In this document: one piece after another, positions 33,811-42,707 of the stretch | Layout of the letters: every line of letters begins with the position of its first letter | How positions within the stretch are numbered: position 1 is the stretch's first letter | Assembly (NCBI RefSeq): GCF_019931215.1 | Contig: NZ_JAIOUB010000001.1 | Coordinates: 558,001 to 622,000, forward strand | Length of the DNA: 64,000 nt | Origin: Alcanivorax limicola | Lineage (GTDB): Bacteria; Pseudomonadota; Gammaproteobacteria; Pseudomonadales; Alcanivoracaceae | Direction: 5' to 3' | Translations under genes and position numbers: made by a program | The notes under the pieces: model-generated | Told to the model about the DNA's origin: nothing | The model's input: only the letters and a program-made list of their open reading frames with translations | Databases searched by the model: none

Positions 33811-33926
33811 CCGGCTTTGTTAAAGTGCAGCCCCTTTGGCCGCAGGCTATCATGTCTGTTGGCCAGACGCGGTCTGCCAGACGTGTGCACTCCGGCACCA
33901 ACGACACAGGGTGATAATCCAACGCC

Positions 33927-35585
33927 ATGTATGTATATCGACCCCACGACCAGCAGCTCCTGAACGAACGGGTGGCCCAGTTCCGGGACCAGACCCGGCG
34001 CTACCTTGACGGTCAGTTGAGCAACGACGAGTTCCTGCCACTGCGCTTGCAGAACGGGCTCTACATCCAGCGATACGCACCCATGCTGCGCGTTTCCGTG
34101 CCTTACGGCATGCTCAGCAGCACCCAGCTGCGCGCGCTGGCCAAGGTCGCCCGGCAGTGGGACAAAGGCTATTGCCATGTCAGCACCCGGCAGAATATCC
34201 AGTACAACTGGCCGGCACTGGAAGATGTGCCCGACATTCTTGCCGCGCTGGCAAACGTGGAGATGCATGCCATCCAGACCAGTGGCAACTGCATCCGCAA
34301 CGTGACCACGGATGAATTCGCCGGCATCAACGGCAAGGAAATCGAAGACCCCCGGCCTTGGTGTGAAATCATCCGCCAGTGGGCGACCTTCAACCCCGAG
34401 TTCGCCTACCTGCCGCGCAAATTCAAGATCGCGGTCAACGCCGTGCCCGACGAAGATCCGGCGCTGATCGGCGTGCATGACATCGGCGTCCAGGTGCTGC
34501 AACGCGACGGCGAAACCGGCTTCCGCGTGCTCGCGGGTGGTGGGCTCGGCCGCACCCCGATGACCGGTGAAGTGATTGGCGAATTCGTGCCCTGGCCGCA
34601 CCTGCTGGCGTACCTGGAAGCAATTCTTCGGGTCTACAACAAGTACGGCAACCGGGACAACAAGTACAAGGCGCGCATCAAGATTCTGGTCAAGGCATTG
34701 GGCGCCGAAAAATTCCGCGCCCTGACCGAAGCCGAATTTGCCGAACTCAAAGACGGCCCGATGACGCTGACTGCCGAAGAAGTCGATGCCATGCGCAGCC
34801 ACTTCTCCGCACCGGCCTACGACGCCATTGACGACCAGCCTGCCGCGCTGCAGGAGGCGCTGGCATCAGACAAGGCCTTCAATCGCTGGTACCACACCAA
34901 TGTCTCGCGTCACCGCCAGGCGGGTTACGCCGCTGTGACACTGACGCTGAAGAAAACCGGGCGTGCACCGGGTGATATCACCGATGAAGAACTGGAAGCC
35001 GTGGCCGATCTGGCAGATCAGTTCAGCTTCGGCGAAGCGCGCACCACCCACCAGCAGAATATGGTGCTGGGCGATGTGCGCCAGGATCAGTTGTTTACCC
35101 TCTGGCAGCGTCTGGACGCGCTGGGCTTTGCTACGCCCAACCTGAAGTTGCTGACGGATCTGGTGGCTTGCCCCGGTGGTGATTTCTGCTCGCTGGCCAA
35201 CGCCAAATCCCTGCCGATTGCCGAAGACATCCAGCGTCACTTCGAAGACATGGACTATCTGCACGACCTCGGCCCGATTGATGTAAACATCTCCGGCTGC
35301 ATGAACGCCTGTGGTCACCACCACATCGGTCACATCGGCATTCTCGGTGTGGACAAGAAAGGCCGCGAGTATTACCAGATCACGCTCGGAGGCCGGGGTG
35401 ACAAGGTGTCCCGCATCGGTGAAAAGCTGGGCCCGTCTTTCGACACCGAACAGGTCGTGCCGATCATCGCGCGCCTGATTGATCTTTATGTAGAACAACG
35501 CCAGCCCGGTGAGCAGTTCATCGACACGTATGAGCGCCTGGGAATCGAGCCTTTCAAGGAGCGGGCCTATGCCACAGATCATTAA
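33927..35585 (+). CDS. cysI: Assimilatory sulfite reductase, hemoprotein subunit
   Basis: A 552-residue siroheme/[4Fe-4S] enzyme that reduces sulfite to sulfide. It has two ferredoxin-like halves. The N-terminal half has STRQNIQYNW and TSGNCIRNVTTD. The cluster and siroheme ligands are in VACPGGDFCSLANAKS and NISGCMNACGHHHIG. It is the type found in Pseudomonas and followed by a DUF934 gene, rather than the enterobacterial CysI paired with CysJ. The DUF934 start lies inside its 3' end. Confidence 0.92.
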   Translation: MYVYRPHDQQLLNERVAQFRDQTRRYLDGQLSNDEFLPLRLQNGLYIQRYAPMLRVSVPYGMLSSTQLRALAKVARQWDKGYCHVSTRQNIQYNWPALEDVPDILAALANVEMHAIQTSGNCIRNVTTDEFAGINGKEIEDPRPWCEIIRQWATFNPEFAYLPRKFKIAVNAVPDEDPALIGVHDIGVQVLQRDGETGFRVLAGGGLGRTPMTGEVIGEFVPWPHLLAYLEAILRVYNKYGNRDNKYKARIKILVKALGAEKFRALTEAEFAELKDGPMTLTAEEVDAMRSHFSAPAYDAIDDQPAALQEALASDKAFNRWYHTNVSRHRQAGYAAVTLTLKKTGRAPGDITDEELEAVADLADQFSFGEARTTHQQNMVLGDVRQDQLFTLWQRLDALGFATPNLKLLTDLVACPGGDFCSLANAKSLPIAEDIQRHFEDMDYLHDLGPIDVNISGCMNACGHHHIGHIGILGVDKKGREYYQITLGGRGDKVSRIGEKLGPSFDTEQVVPIIARLIDLYVEQRQPGEQFIDTYERLGIEPFKERAYATDH

Positions 35586-36063
35586 GGATGGCGTGGTTGT
35601 CGACGACACCTGGGTGCGTCTGAGCAACGAACAGATTGATCAGGATGGCATCCCGGAAGGCGGCGACATCATTGTGCCCTTGTCCGTGTGGCAGGCGCAG
35701 AAAGACGCCCTGCTGAAACGCGATGGCGCCGTGGGCGTCTGCCTGGCACCGGGTGAAGAACCGGCAGCGATTGCCGCTGATCTCGATCAGTTGCCGCTGG
35801 TTGCGGTGGACTTCCCCGCCTTCAAGGATGGCCGTGGCTATTCCTACGCACGCGAGTTGCGTACCCGTTTCGGTTACAAGGGGGAGCTTCGTGCGGTGGG
35901 TGATGTCCTGCGGGATCAGCTGTTCTACATGCATCGCGTTGGCTTCAATGCCTTCGCTGTGCGGGCTGACCGTGACATCCATGATGCCCTGAACGGCCTG
36001 AAGGATTTCTCTGTCACCTACCAGGGTGATGCCAACGACCCCCGCCCGATCTATCGCCGTTAA
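35569..36063 (+). CDS. DUF934 family protein linked to sulfite reductase
   Basis: A 164-residue soluble protein. The ATG at 35569 lies 17 bp inside cysI and gives the family N-terminus MPQIIKDGVVVDDTW; the longer frame to 35509 is shadow coding. FPAFKDGRGYSYARELRTRFGYKGELRAVGDVLRDQ is the DUF934 core. The family almost always follows cysI, so it probably serves sulfite reduction or siroheme loading. Its mechanism is unknown. Confidence 0.87.
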   Translation: MPQIIKDGVVVDDTWVRLSNEQIDQDGIPEGGDIIVPLSVWQAQKDALLKRDGAVGVCLAPGEEPAAIAADLDQLPLVAVDFPAFKDGRGYSYARELRTRFGYKGELRAVGDVLRDQLFYMHRVGFNAFAVRADRDIHDALNGLKDFSVTYQGDANDPRPIYRR

Positions 36064-36070
36064 TCAGACT

Positions 36071-36111
36071 GCGCTCTGTTGCACTGTTGAAAAACAGCGG
36101 CAACAGAGCGC
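36071..36111. repeat. 12-bp perfect stem with inner GAAA-loop hairpin at convergent gene ends
   Basis: GCGCTCTGTTGC (36071-36082) and GCAACAGAGCGC (36100-36111) are perfect complements. Inside, CTGTT (36084-36088) pairs with AACAG (36093-36097) around a GAAA tetraloop. It lies between the DUF934 gene and convergent zntB, without a U-tract on either side. Confidence 0.65.
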
Positions 36112-36137
36112 GGCGGCGCTGCCGTCAGAACCAACCG

Positions 36138-37097
36138 TCACAGCCATCGGTTGCGTTTCAGCACCAGACTGATTCCGGCCACTACCGTCAGCAATATCCC
36201 CACGAACCCGGCAAACGCATAGGGTGATTCGCTGGCGGGAATCCCGGCGAGGTTAACGCCAAGCAAGCCCGTCAAGACGCCCAGCGGCAAAAAGATGATC
36301 GACACTACGGCGAGGATATACATGCGTCGGTTGAGGTCATCCGCCAGGCGATTGCTCAGATCTTCCTGGGCGATGGTGGCGTGCTCCCGAGCGGTATCCA
36401 GATCCTCCAGCAACCGCAACAGGCGATCCAGCACCTCGCGCAGCAATCCCCGCTCGGTATCGCCCAAGGGTCCACTGGCGTCCAGCAAGCGCGACAACGC
36501 ATCACGCTGTGGCGCCAGATAGCGCCGCAACACGCTGACCCGCCGCCGCACCCGGCCGATATCGTTGCGGACGGCGCGGCTCTGGCGCAGCAAGCCAACT
36601 TCCTCGTAGCCACCGATCTGATCTTCCACCTGATCCACCACATCTTCCATATTCCAGGTCAGACGATCGATCAGGCTTACCAGCAAGCCATGGGCATGCG
36701 TTGGCCCTGCCCCCTCGGAAAGATCACTCAGCATATCCGCCACCGCTCGCAGGGGGCGGCGTTGGGTACTGATGATACGCTCTGGCGTTACCCACAGACG
36801 CACCGCAATCATGTCCTCCGGCTGGGCGCCGGGCGTCAAATTGACGCCACGCAGATACACCAGAGTGCCGTCACGCATGAGAGAAGCCCGGGGCCGCGTT
36901 TCCTGCGTGAGCAAGGCCTCGGCAATCAGCGGACTGACGCCGTGATGTGTCAACCAGGATTCCGCATCGGGCAGGGTGTAATCAAGATGCAGCCAGAGCA
37001 CGCCCTGCCCCGGCTGCCAGGCCAGCGCCTGGTCGGCAGTCAGTGTTTGCGCACCACCTTGTCCATCCAGCAGCTGTGCGTGGACGAGTCCTTTCAT
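36138..37097 (-). CDS. zntB: ZntB/CorA-family divalent cation transporter
   Basis: A 319-residue protein. A large N-terminal cytoplasmic alpha/beta and helical domain (1-260) is followed by two transmembrane helices (about 262-285, 294-316). The inter-helix motif is GVNLAGIP, in place of the GMN motif of CorA proper, as in ZntB-type zinc transporters. The last residues (KRNRWL) are basic, as in the family. GGAGACCG precedes the ATG. Zinc versus magnesium cannot be decided from sequence. Confidence 0.84.
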   Translation of the reverse strand: MKGLVHAQLLDGQGGAQTLTADQALAWQPGQGVLWLHLDYTLPDAESWLTHHGVSPLIAEALLTQETRPRASLMRDGTLVYLRGVNLTPGAQPEDMIAVRLWVTPERIISTQRRPLRAVADMLSDLSEGAGPTHAHGLLVSLIDRLTWNMEDVVDQVEDQIGGYEEVGLLRQSRAVRNDIGRVRRRVSVLRRYLAPQRDALSRLLDASGPLGDTERGLLREVLDRLLRLLEDLDTAREHATIAQEDLSNRLADDLNRRMYILAVVSIIFLPLGVLTGLLGVNLAGIPASESPYAFAGFVGILLTVVAGISLVLKRNRWL

Positions 37098-37128
37098 ACG
37101 GTCTCCGACATGATGCGTTCAGGCATCC

Positions 37129-38124
37129 TTACGACAGTCTCACCAGTATGCGCCCTCGCATGCCGCCAGCAAGAATGGTGTCAAACCAGGGCGGCAGGTC
37201 GGCAAGAGTGACTTCTGCCGCCAGGATCTGCTCCAGCACCGGCAGACGCCAGTCCGTTGCCAGACGCTGCCAGATAGCCGCTTTCACAGCGAGCGGCGGC
37301 TCGACGCTGTCCACGCCAAGCAGGCTGACATTGCGCAAAATAAAGGGCAACACCGTCAATGGCAGCGCCGTACTGGCAGCGAGGCCACAGCAGGCGACAC
37401 TGCCGCCATAGACCGTGCTCTTGATCGCGTTCGCCAACGGCTCGCCCCCGACCGTATCCACCACCCCGGCCCAGCGCGGTTTGAGCATCGGCCGCTCGGC
37501 GCCGGCCAGCATCTCTTCCCGGCTCACCCGGGAAATTGCGCCCAGCGCCGTCAGCCAATCAGCGGCCTCGGCTTTGCCGCTACCGGCGACAACCCGAAAA
37601 CCCAGGTGCGCCAACAAGGCCACGGCGAGGCTGCCAACACCGCCGGTCGCGCCGGTGACCAACACTTCACCATCTTCCGGCGTCACGCCATTATCCAGTA
37701 GCGCCTCGACACACAGCCCGGCGGTCAGACCTGCGGTGCCAAACAGCATGGCCGTGCGGGCATCCATCCCTTGCGGCAATCGCGTCACCCAGGCCGCCGG
37801 GACCCGAATGTATTCGCCATAGCCGCCAGCGGTATTCATACCCAGATCGTAGCCGGTCACGATGACACCGGCGCCCTCGGCAAAGGTGCCACTGCTGTCG
37901 CTGACCACTTCACCGGCGGCGTCGATGCCCGGCGTATGCGGATATTGCCGCGTGACACCCTTGTTGCCGGTGGCTGACAGTGCGTCCTTGTAGTTCAGGG
38001 ATGACCACTGCACACGCACCAGCACCTCACCCTCAGGAAGATCATCAAGCTGGCGCTGCACCAGGCTGGTGACGTAGCGTTCCCCGTCTGACCGGGTCTG
38101 AAGCGCGGCGAAGGTCTGTGTCAT
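37129..38124 (-). CDS. acuI: Acrylyl-CoA reductase/YhdH-type oxidoreductase
   Basis: A 331-residue medium-chain dehydrogenase/reductase without catalytic zinc. LNYKDALSATGNKGV and HTPGIDAAGEV are the YhdH/AcuI signatures. The NADPH site is VTGATGGVGSLAVALLAHLGF. AcuI reduces acryloyl-CoA to propionyl-CoA with NADPH and matters for detoxifying acrylate, including that from DMSP in marine bacteria. It lies 34 bp after sohB in the same direction. Confidence 0.87.
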   Translation of the reverse strand: MTQTFAALQTRSDGERYVTSLVQRQLDDLPEGEVLVRVQWSSLNYKDALSATGNKGVTRQYPHTPGIDAAGEVVSDSSGTFAEGAGVIVTGYDLGMNTAGGYGEYIRVPAAWVTRLPQGMDARTAMLFGTAGLTAGLCVEALLDNGVTPEDGEVLVTGATGGVGSLAVALLAHLGFRVVAGSGKAEAADWLTALGAISRVSREEMLAGAERPMLKPRWAGVVDTVGGEPLANAIKSTVYGGSVACCGLAASTALPLTVLPFILRNVSLLGVDSVEPPLAVKAAIWQRLATDWRLPVLEQILAAEVTLADLPPWFDTILAGGMRGRILVRLS

Positions 38125-38158
38125 GCGGTTCTCCGATAAAAGCAGGTCGGACAGCGGT

Positions 38159-39214
38159 TCACCACCAGCGGCGTGCGCCGCGATGGAACCAGTGCTCTAC
38201 CACACGCCCGAGCCCTGTCTCGAAGGCCAGCCCGAGACGCTCCGCCAGCTTCTGCCGGATATTCCAGCTGACTTCATAGACCTCGGCATCCTTGCAGCGC
38301 GCCAACAGGTATTCATCACTGGTCTGCAGCTCGTCTACCAGACCAATGTCCTTGGCGCGGATACCAAACCAGTGCTCGCCGGTGGCGATCTTGTCGATAT
38401 CCAGATTGCGACGGTGCTCACGCACGAAATCCTTGAACAGCACATGAGTGTCTTCCAGCTCTTCCTGGAATTTCTCCCGGTCCTGGTCCGTATTCTCACC
38501 GAACATGGTCAGCGTGCGTTTGTACTCGCCGGCGGTCATCAGCTCGACGTCGATATCATTCTTTTCAAGCAGACGGTGAAAGTTCGGAATCTGCGCCACG
38601 ACGCCGACGGAGCCAACAATAGCGAATGGCGCCGCCACGATGCGATCCGCAATGCACGCCATCATGTAGCCGCCGCTGGCCGCCACCTTGTCGACGCACA
38701 CCGTCAGGCGAATGCCCTGATTACGTACCCGCTTGAGCTGCGAGGATGCCAGCCCGTAGGCATGCACAAGCCCGCCCGGGCTTTCCAGGCGCACCACGAT
38801 TTCATCTTTCTTGTCCGCTGTTTCGAGCACTGCGCTGATTTCCCGGCGCAGGGATTCCACAGCGCTGGCCTGGACATCGCCGTCGAAATCCAGCACAAAC
38901 ACCCGCGGCTTGTGGTCCGCCGCCATGGCGCCGGCCTTTTTGGCGGCTTTCTGTCGCGCCTTTTCTTCCTTGCGTTCGCGTTTGCGTGCAGCCTTGCGCT
39001 CGGCCTCTGGCAGTACGGCGTCCCGCACGCTGTCACGCAGGTCGTCCAGCTCCTCATTCAAATGCCGGACGCGGATATCGCCCGCATCACTGTTCTGGGC
39101 GCCGCGCTGCCGCGCAGCCGCATCCACGATGCCGCCGATAACAAACAGAATAGCGAAGACGAGGGTAGCCACCTTGGCCAGAAACAAACCATATTCGGTC
39201 AACAACTCAATCAC
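38159..39214 (-). CDS. sohB: Inner-membrane serine protease SohB (peptidase S49)
   Basis: A 351-residue S49 peptidase. One N-terminal transmembrane helix (about 10-30), a long Lys/Arg/Glu-rich segment (RKRERKEEKARQKAAKK), then the protease domain: KVAASGGYMMACIADRIVAAP with the Ser nucleophile, GSVGVVAQIPNF, and GEYKRTLTMFGENTD with the Lys base. The start is GTG at 39214 after GGAGTG; the frame is open to 39283. SohB acts in the periplasm, probably on signal peptides or misfolded proteins. Confidence 0.92.
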   Translation of the reverse strand: MIELLTEYGLFLAKVATLVFAILFVIGGIVDAAARQRGAQNSDAGDIRVRHLNEELDDLRDSVRDAVLPEAERKAARKRERKEEKARQKAAKKAGAMAADHKPRVFVLDFDGDVQASAVESLRREISAVLETADKKDEIVVRLESPGGLVHAYGLASSQLKRVRNQGIRLTVCVDKVAASGGYMMACIADRIVAAPFAIVGSVGVVAQIPNFHRLLEKNDIDVELMTAGEYKRTLTMFGENTDQDREKFQEELEDTHVLFKDFVREHRRNLDIDKIATGEHWFGIRAKDIGLVDELQTSDEYLLARCKDAEVYEVSWNIRQKLAERLGLAFETGLGRVVEHWFHRGARRWW

Positions 39215-39335
39215 TGAGCACTCCTGCAGCAGGGGGAGAGACGAATGGACGGCCATCCCTTGCCGGGATGACCGTAACAACATAACACGTCGTACAGGAC
39301 GTCATTATCCACAATCTGCCGACACTGGCCACGCT

Positions 39336-39974
39336 CTACTGCAGCATGGCCTCCTCGGCACTGCGATTGAGAGGGCGGGCCTCAAGACGGCCACGCTGGA
39401 GAACAATCTCGAAGATGGCACCATCGGCCATCGGCAGGAAGGCGGCGCTCAGGGTGCTGGCCGATAACAGCATGCTGCCCTCGCTGGCACCCTGCCAGAT
39501 ATCAAAGAAAACCGGGGGGCTGTAGATCACATGCCGGACGCGCTCACGGGAACGTTCGTCTTCCAGTGCCAGATATCGCCCCTGGATCTGCTCCAGCTGA
39601 TAGCCCGGGCGGGCGCCGAACAGCGCCAGCAGGCCTTTCCAGCGAAGCACTCGGGTATCCAGTTGCCAGAGATCACCGCGCAAGGCGTAATCATGGCTCT
39701 CGGCGCCCGGCACCGCGACCGTGGCGACGAAGCTCTGCGGCGCCAACTCGCGGAAACTGACCGTCGCCAGTGGCGCATCCGGGTTCAGCTCATCATAGCT
39801 GTACAAATTCAGCGCCAGCAGGGACAGGTAGACTGCCGCAACCAGCATCGCAAGCCCGGCCGTACCCTTGAGCCATTGCAACAGCCAGCGCTGTCGCAGC
39901 AGCACCCACGCCCCCAGACCAAGCAGCACCAGGCTGACCAGAATCATCGCTATCGGCACACCGGCAAAACTCAT
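39336..39974 (-). CDS. Two-helix membrane protein of unknown function
   Basis: A 212-residue protein. Two transmembrane helices at about 5-25 and 37-58, then a beta-rich domain with SFRELAPQSFVATVAVPG, LRGDLWQLDTRVLRWKG, ALFGARPGYQLEQIQGRY and a C-terminal FLPMADGAIFEI. Proteins of this type next to nudC are often labelled 'multidrug transporter', but nothing here looks like a pump. It lies 22 bp after nudC in the same direction, so they are probably co-transcribed. Confidence 0.72.
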   Translation of the reverse strand: MSFAGVPIAMILVSLVLLGLGAWVLLRQRWLLQWLKGTAGLAMLVAAVYLSLLALNLYSYDELNPDAPLATVSFRELAPQSFVATVAVPGAESHDYALRGDLWQLDTRVLRWKGLLALFGARPGYQLEQIQGRYLALEDERSRERVRHVIYSPPVFFDIWQGASEGSMLLSASTLSAAFLPMADGAIFEIVLQRGRLEARPLNRSAEEAMLQ

Positions 39975-39996
39975 GCGTGTTGTCTCCTTCCCTGGC

Positions 39997-40827
39997 TCAG
40001 CTGCCGCGTTTACGCTGCTGGGCCCAATCTTCTATCAATGCCCGGGCAATGCTGCCGGTGGGCGGAATCGGCGGCAACTCGCTGTAATGCCACCAGTGTG
40101 CTTCCAGAATTTCATCGCCGTCGACCTGAATCTCGCCGCCTGCGTACTCCGCGTGAAAACCCAGCATCAGTGCATGCGGGAAAGGCCAGGACTGGCTGGC
40201 ATGGTACCGCAGCGTGCCCAGCGTGATACGCGTTTCTTCGTGCACCTCGCGATGCACGGCCTGCTCGGCACTCTCCCCCGCCTCGATAAACCCGGCAAGA
40301 CAGCTGAAAAAACCGGCCGGGAAACGGGCCGCCCGCGCCAGCAGTGCCTCATCGCCACGGGTGACCAGGGCGATGACACAGGGCGAAATGCGGGGATACT
40401 GGGTATAGCCGCAGGCCGGACAGGTCATGGCACGATCGTGGTCATGGCTGTGTGTGCGGGTCCCACAGCGGGAACAGAACTGATGGTTGCGCTGCCAGGT
40501 GAGAACCTGGGAGGCGCGCCCGGCCATGGCAAAGGTCAACTCGTCCATCTGCCCGAGCAGGCGCCGCAACTGCGCAAGATAATACCCGGCCGGTACCCGC
40601 TGCGGATGATCCAGCGCCACGGCGAAGCAATGTTGGCCGCGCAGCCGGCCCAGATACAGCGACGGCAGGTCTTCGAGTCCGAACGGCGTCAGTGAGGGAC
40701 TGTCAGGCAGCAACGGCAGTGCGGGATCCTCGCACACCATCAGCTGCCCGTCGCAGAAAGCGAACCAGAGCACCCGCCCGTCAATGTCGGCCGGCGCGTT
40801 AGCCGAATATTCCAGATCCTGGTACAC
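39997..40827 (-). CDS. nudC: NADH pyrophosphatase / RNA deNADding enzyme NudC
   Basis: A 276-residue Nudix hydrolase. The zinc ribbon is FCSRCGTRTH ... MTCPACGYTQYP. The Nudix box is GFIEAGESAEQAVHREVHEETRI. The NudC-specific SQSWPFPHALMLGF follows. It cleaves NADH and removes NAD caps from RNA. The start is GTG at 40827 after GAGG. It lies 14 bp after the ChpA-like gene. Confidence 0.94.
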   Translation of the reverse strand: MYQDLEYSANAPADIDGRVLWFAFCDGQLMVCEDPALPLLPDSPSLTPFGLEDLPSLYLGRLRGQHCFAVALDHPQRVPAGYYLAQLRRLLGQMDELTFAMAGRASQVLTWQRNHQFCSRCGTRTHSHDHDRAMTCPACGYTQYPRISPCVIALVTRGDEALLARAARFPAGFFSCLAGFIEAGESAEQAVHREVHEETRITLGTLRYHASQSWPFPHALMLGFHAEYAGGEIQVDGDEILEAHWWHYSELPPIPPTGSIARALIEDWAQQRKRGS

Positions 40828-40841
40828 AAAAACCTCGCAGG

Positions 40842-42539
40842 TCAGGCCGATTCCGCCACGGGGCGGCGCACCGTGACGCCCAGTGCGGCCAGACTCTCAT
40901 CGGCAACATCAAGCACCGCATTGCCAATCGGCTTCTGCTCTTCGATGCTCTCCAGGTAGTAATCAATGCTGGTAATGGCATCGGCGAGGGTTTCCATCTG
41001 TTCCCTGCCCGGCACCGGTGCGCCCTCTGCCAACAGCGAACCATCGATATACTCACGGCAGCCATCAACAATGGCTTTGCTATGCAGCAATTCCAGGAAC
41101 GTCAGCCCGCCGGCAACACCGCCGAGCACAGCAGGCACATTGGCCAGGTGCATACGATCGCCACCGTTGTCGATATAAGCACTCAACGAACGCTTGGTCA
41201 GCGACACCCCGGCACGGCACTCAGCCACCACGCTCATTCTCGCTTCATCCAGCTGGTACAGGGAGATGCGCGTGTTGCGCACCTCTCGATTGATATCGTC
41301 TGCTGGCGCGTATCGGCGCTCCAGGGTCGCCACCGCGTTCTCGACGGTCAGCAGGTCATCCACCAGGCTCTGGAATTCATGGCCTTCCATGTCGATGGAC
41401 TCCGGCCGCCAGCGGCGAACCTCGGCCGCGCGGCCGCGCATCAGTTCCGCCTCAGCGCTCTGCCCGACCATCACCAACGAGCCGGAGAGCCGCAACAGGG
41501 TATCGCTGAGCTCGTCATAGTCGGTATCGGCAATGCCCTGGGTAGCCAGATCCAGCGTGGACTGAATGTCTCGCAGCTCCTCTTTCAAGGCCACCGCCAC
41601 ACTGCGTATCACTGAACCGCTGGCGCCGCTCATCAGGGCCATTTCTTCCTGCAGCACCGCATCGGTCAGCGTCTGCTCCACATTGAAGGCCCGCTTGATA
41701 TCGCCCACCAAGCCGTCGCTGTGGCTGCACAGAGACACCACGTATACGCTTTCCTTGATCAGCAGCAGCGGTACATCAGCATCCAGGGCCCGTTCACCTT
41801 CATACACCAGACGCTTGATCTGCCGATCGTACTGGGACAACAGCGCTTTGCGGGCTGCATTGAGGGCCATGTCATCGGTAATCATCGCCTCCACCGCGCC
41901 GCGCGCGACCCACCAGAGGCGGTTGACCGGCGCTGTGCCACAGAGTCGGTCAATGCGCGCCAGTGCCCGGCCAACCAGCTTCAGGCTGACCTTGCTGTCG
42001 CCACGCAACACTCCCAGCAGCCCTACCTGATACATATGGCGTAAACGCCGGCATAACCGGGCCACATCGGCACGCGCACTCTTGTTCGGCATGGCAGGTG
42101 GGACGCGCTCACGGGATACATCAACGCGGAAGAAATGACTTTCATTGATCAATGGCTTGCCTGACGCCTGGCGCAGCTCATTGATGCCGCCGATCAGCAG
42201 CTCCGGCAGGGTCTGGTTCTTGAGCTGCACATATTCCAGATAGCGCCCGAGCAACACGATGGCACCGCCCAGCGCCGTGGTCTGGGCGGCCTTGCGGGTG
42301 CTGCGTGGAATATCTTCAGCCACCAGTTCCATCTCTTCGGCCATCAGCGCCGCTGCCGACAGCTCCAGCATCTGGCAGATACCCCGCACCTGATGAAAAG
42401 CCTCACCACAGACCGTCAGATCCTTGACCCGTGACGGATCTTCCGAGAAAGCCTCCAGTGCTGCCTCGGCCTGCCCCAGTGTGGTATCCAGCTCATCTTT
42501 CAGAAACGTGAGAGAGGTGGTGTTGGTAATGGCGACCAT
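40842..42539 (-). CDS. Stand-alone HPt-like protein resembling the N-terminus of ChpA
   Basis: A 565-residue, all-helical soluble protein with no kinase, CheW or receiver domain. Residues about 10-115 look like an HPt domain: FHQVRGICQMLEL places His49 and a following R-G where HPt domains have HxxKG. Later helical repeats have the composition of the N-terminal part of the pilus chemotaxis kinase ChpA. Related Pseudomonas genes next to nudC carry labels such as 'ferrous iron transporter B', which nothing here supports. GGAGAG precedes the ATG. If His49 is phosphorylated, it could act as a phosphorelay sink or scaffold; this is inference. Confidence 0.7.
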   Translation of the reverse strand: MVAITNTTSLTFLKDELDTTLGQAEAALEAFSEDPSRVKDLTVCGEAFHQVRGICQMLELSAAALMAEEMELVAEDIPRSTRKAAQTTALGGAIVLLGRYLEYVQLKNQTLPELLIGGINELRQASGKPLINESHFFRVDVSRERVPPAMPNKSARADVARLCRRLRHMYQVGLLGVLRGDSKVSLKLVGRALARIDRLCGTAPVNRLWWVARGAVEAMITDDMALNAARKALLSQYDRQIKRLVYEGERALDADVPLLLIKESVYVVSLCSHSDGLVGDIKRAFNVEQTLTDAVLQEEMALMSGASGSVIRSVAVALKEELRDIQSTLDLATQGIADTDYDELSDTLLRLSGSLVMVGQSAEAELMRGRAAEVRRWRPESIDMEGHEFQSLVDDLLTVENAVATLERRYAPADDINREVRNTRISLYQLDEARMSVVAECRAGVSLTKRSLSAYIDNGGDRMHLANVPAVLGGVAGGLTFLELLHSKAIVDGCREYIDGSLLAEGAPVPGREQMETLADAITSIDYYLESIEEQKPIGNAVLDVADESLAALGVTVRRPVAESA

Positions 42540-42563
42540 GGACTCTCCAGCACACCTTGCTAT

Positions 42564-42614
42564 TTGTTATGACCGATTGTTATGACCGGTGGCTATGTGA
42601 CCGGTGGTTATGTG
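42564..42614. repeat. Imperfect tandem repeats upstream of the ChpA-like gene
   Basis: Four consecutive copies: TTGTTATGACCGA, TTGTTATGACCGG, TGGCTATGTGACCGG and partial TGGTTATGTG. They lie in the 168-bp gap between dnaQ and the ChpA-like gene, 25-75 bp upstream of the latter's start. Unit length drifts from 13 to 15 by an extra TG. It may be slippage or clustered regulator sites. Confidence 0.6.
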
Positions 42615-42707
42615 CATCGCAATCTGGCATGAGCTCCTACGATGCGTCAACTTTCCCGTCTAAACAACTGAATTAGCGAGATTTTGTTAACCGGGACACA
42701 TGGCGCA

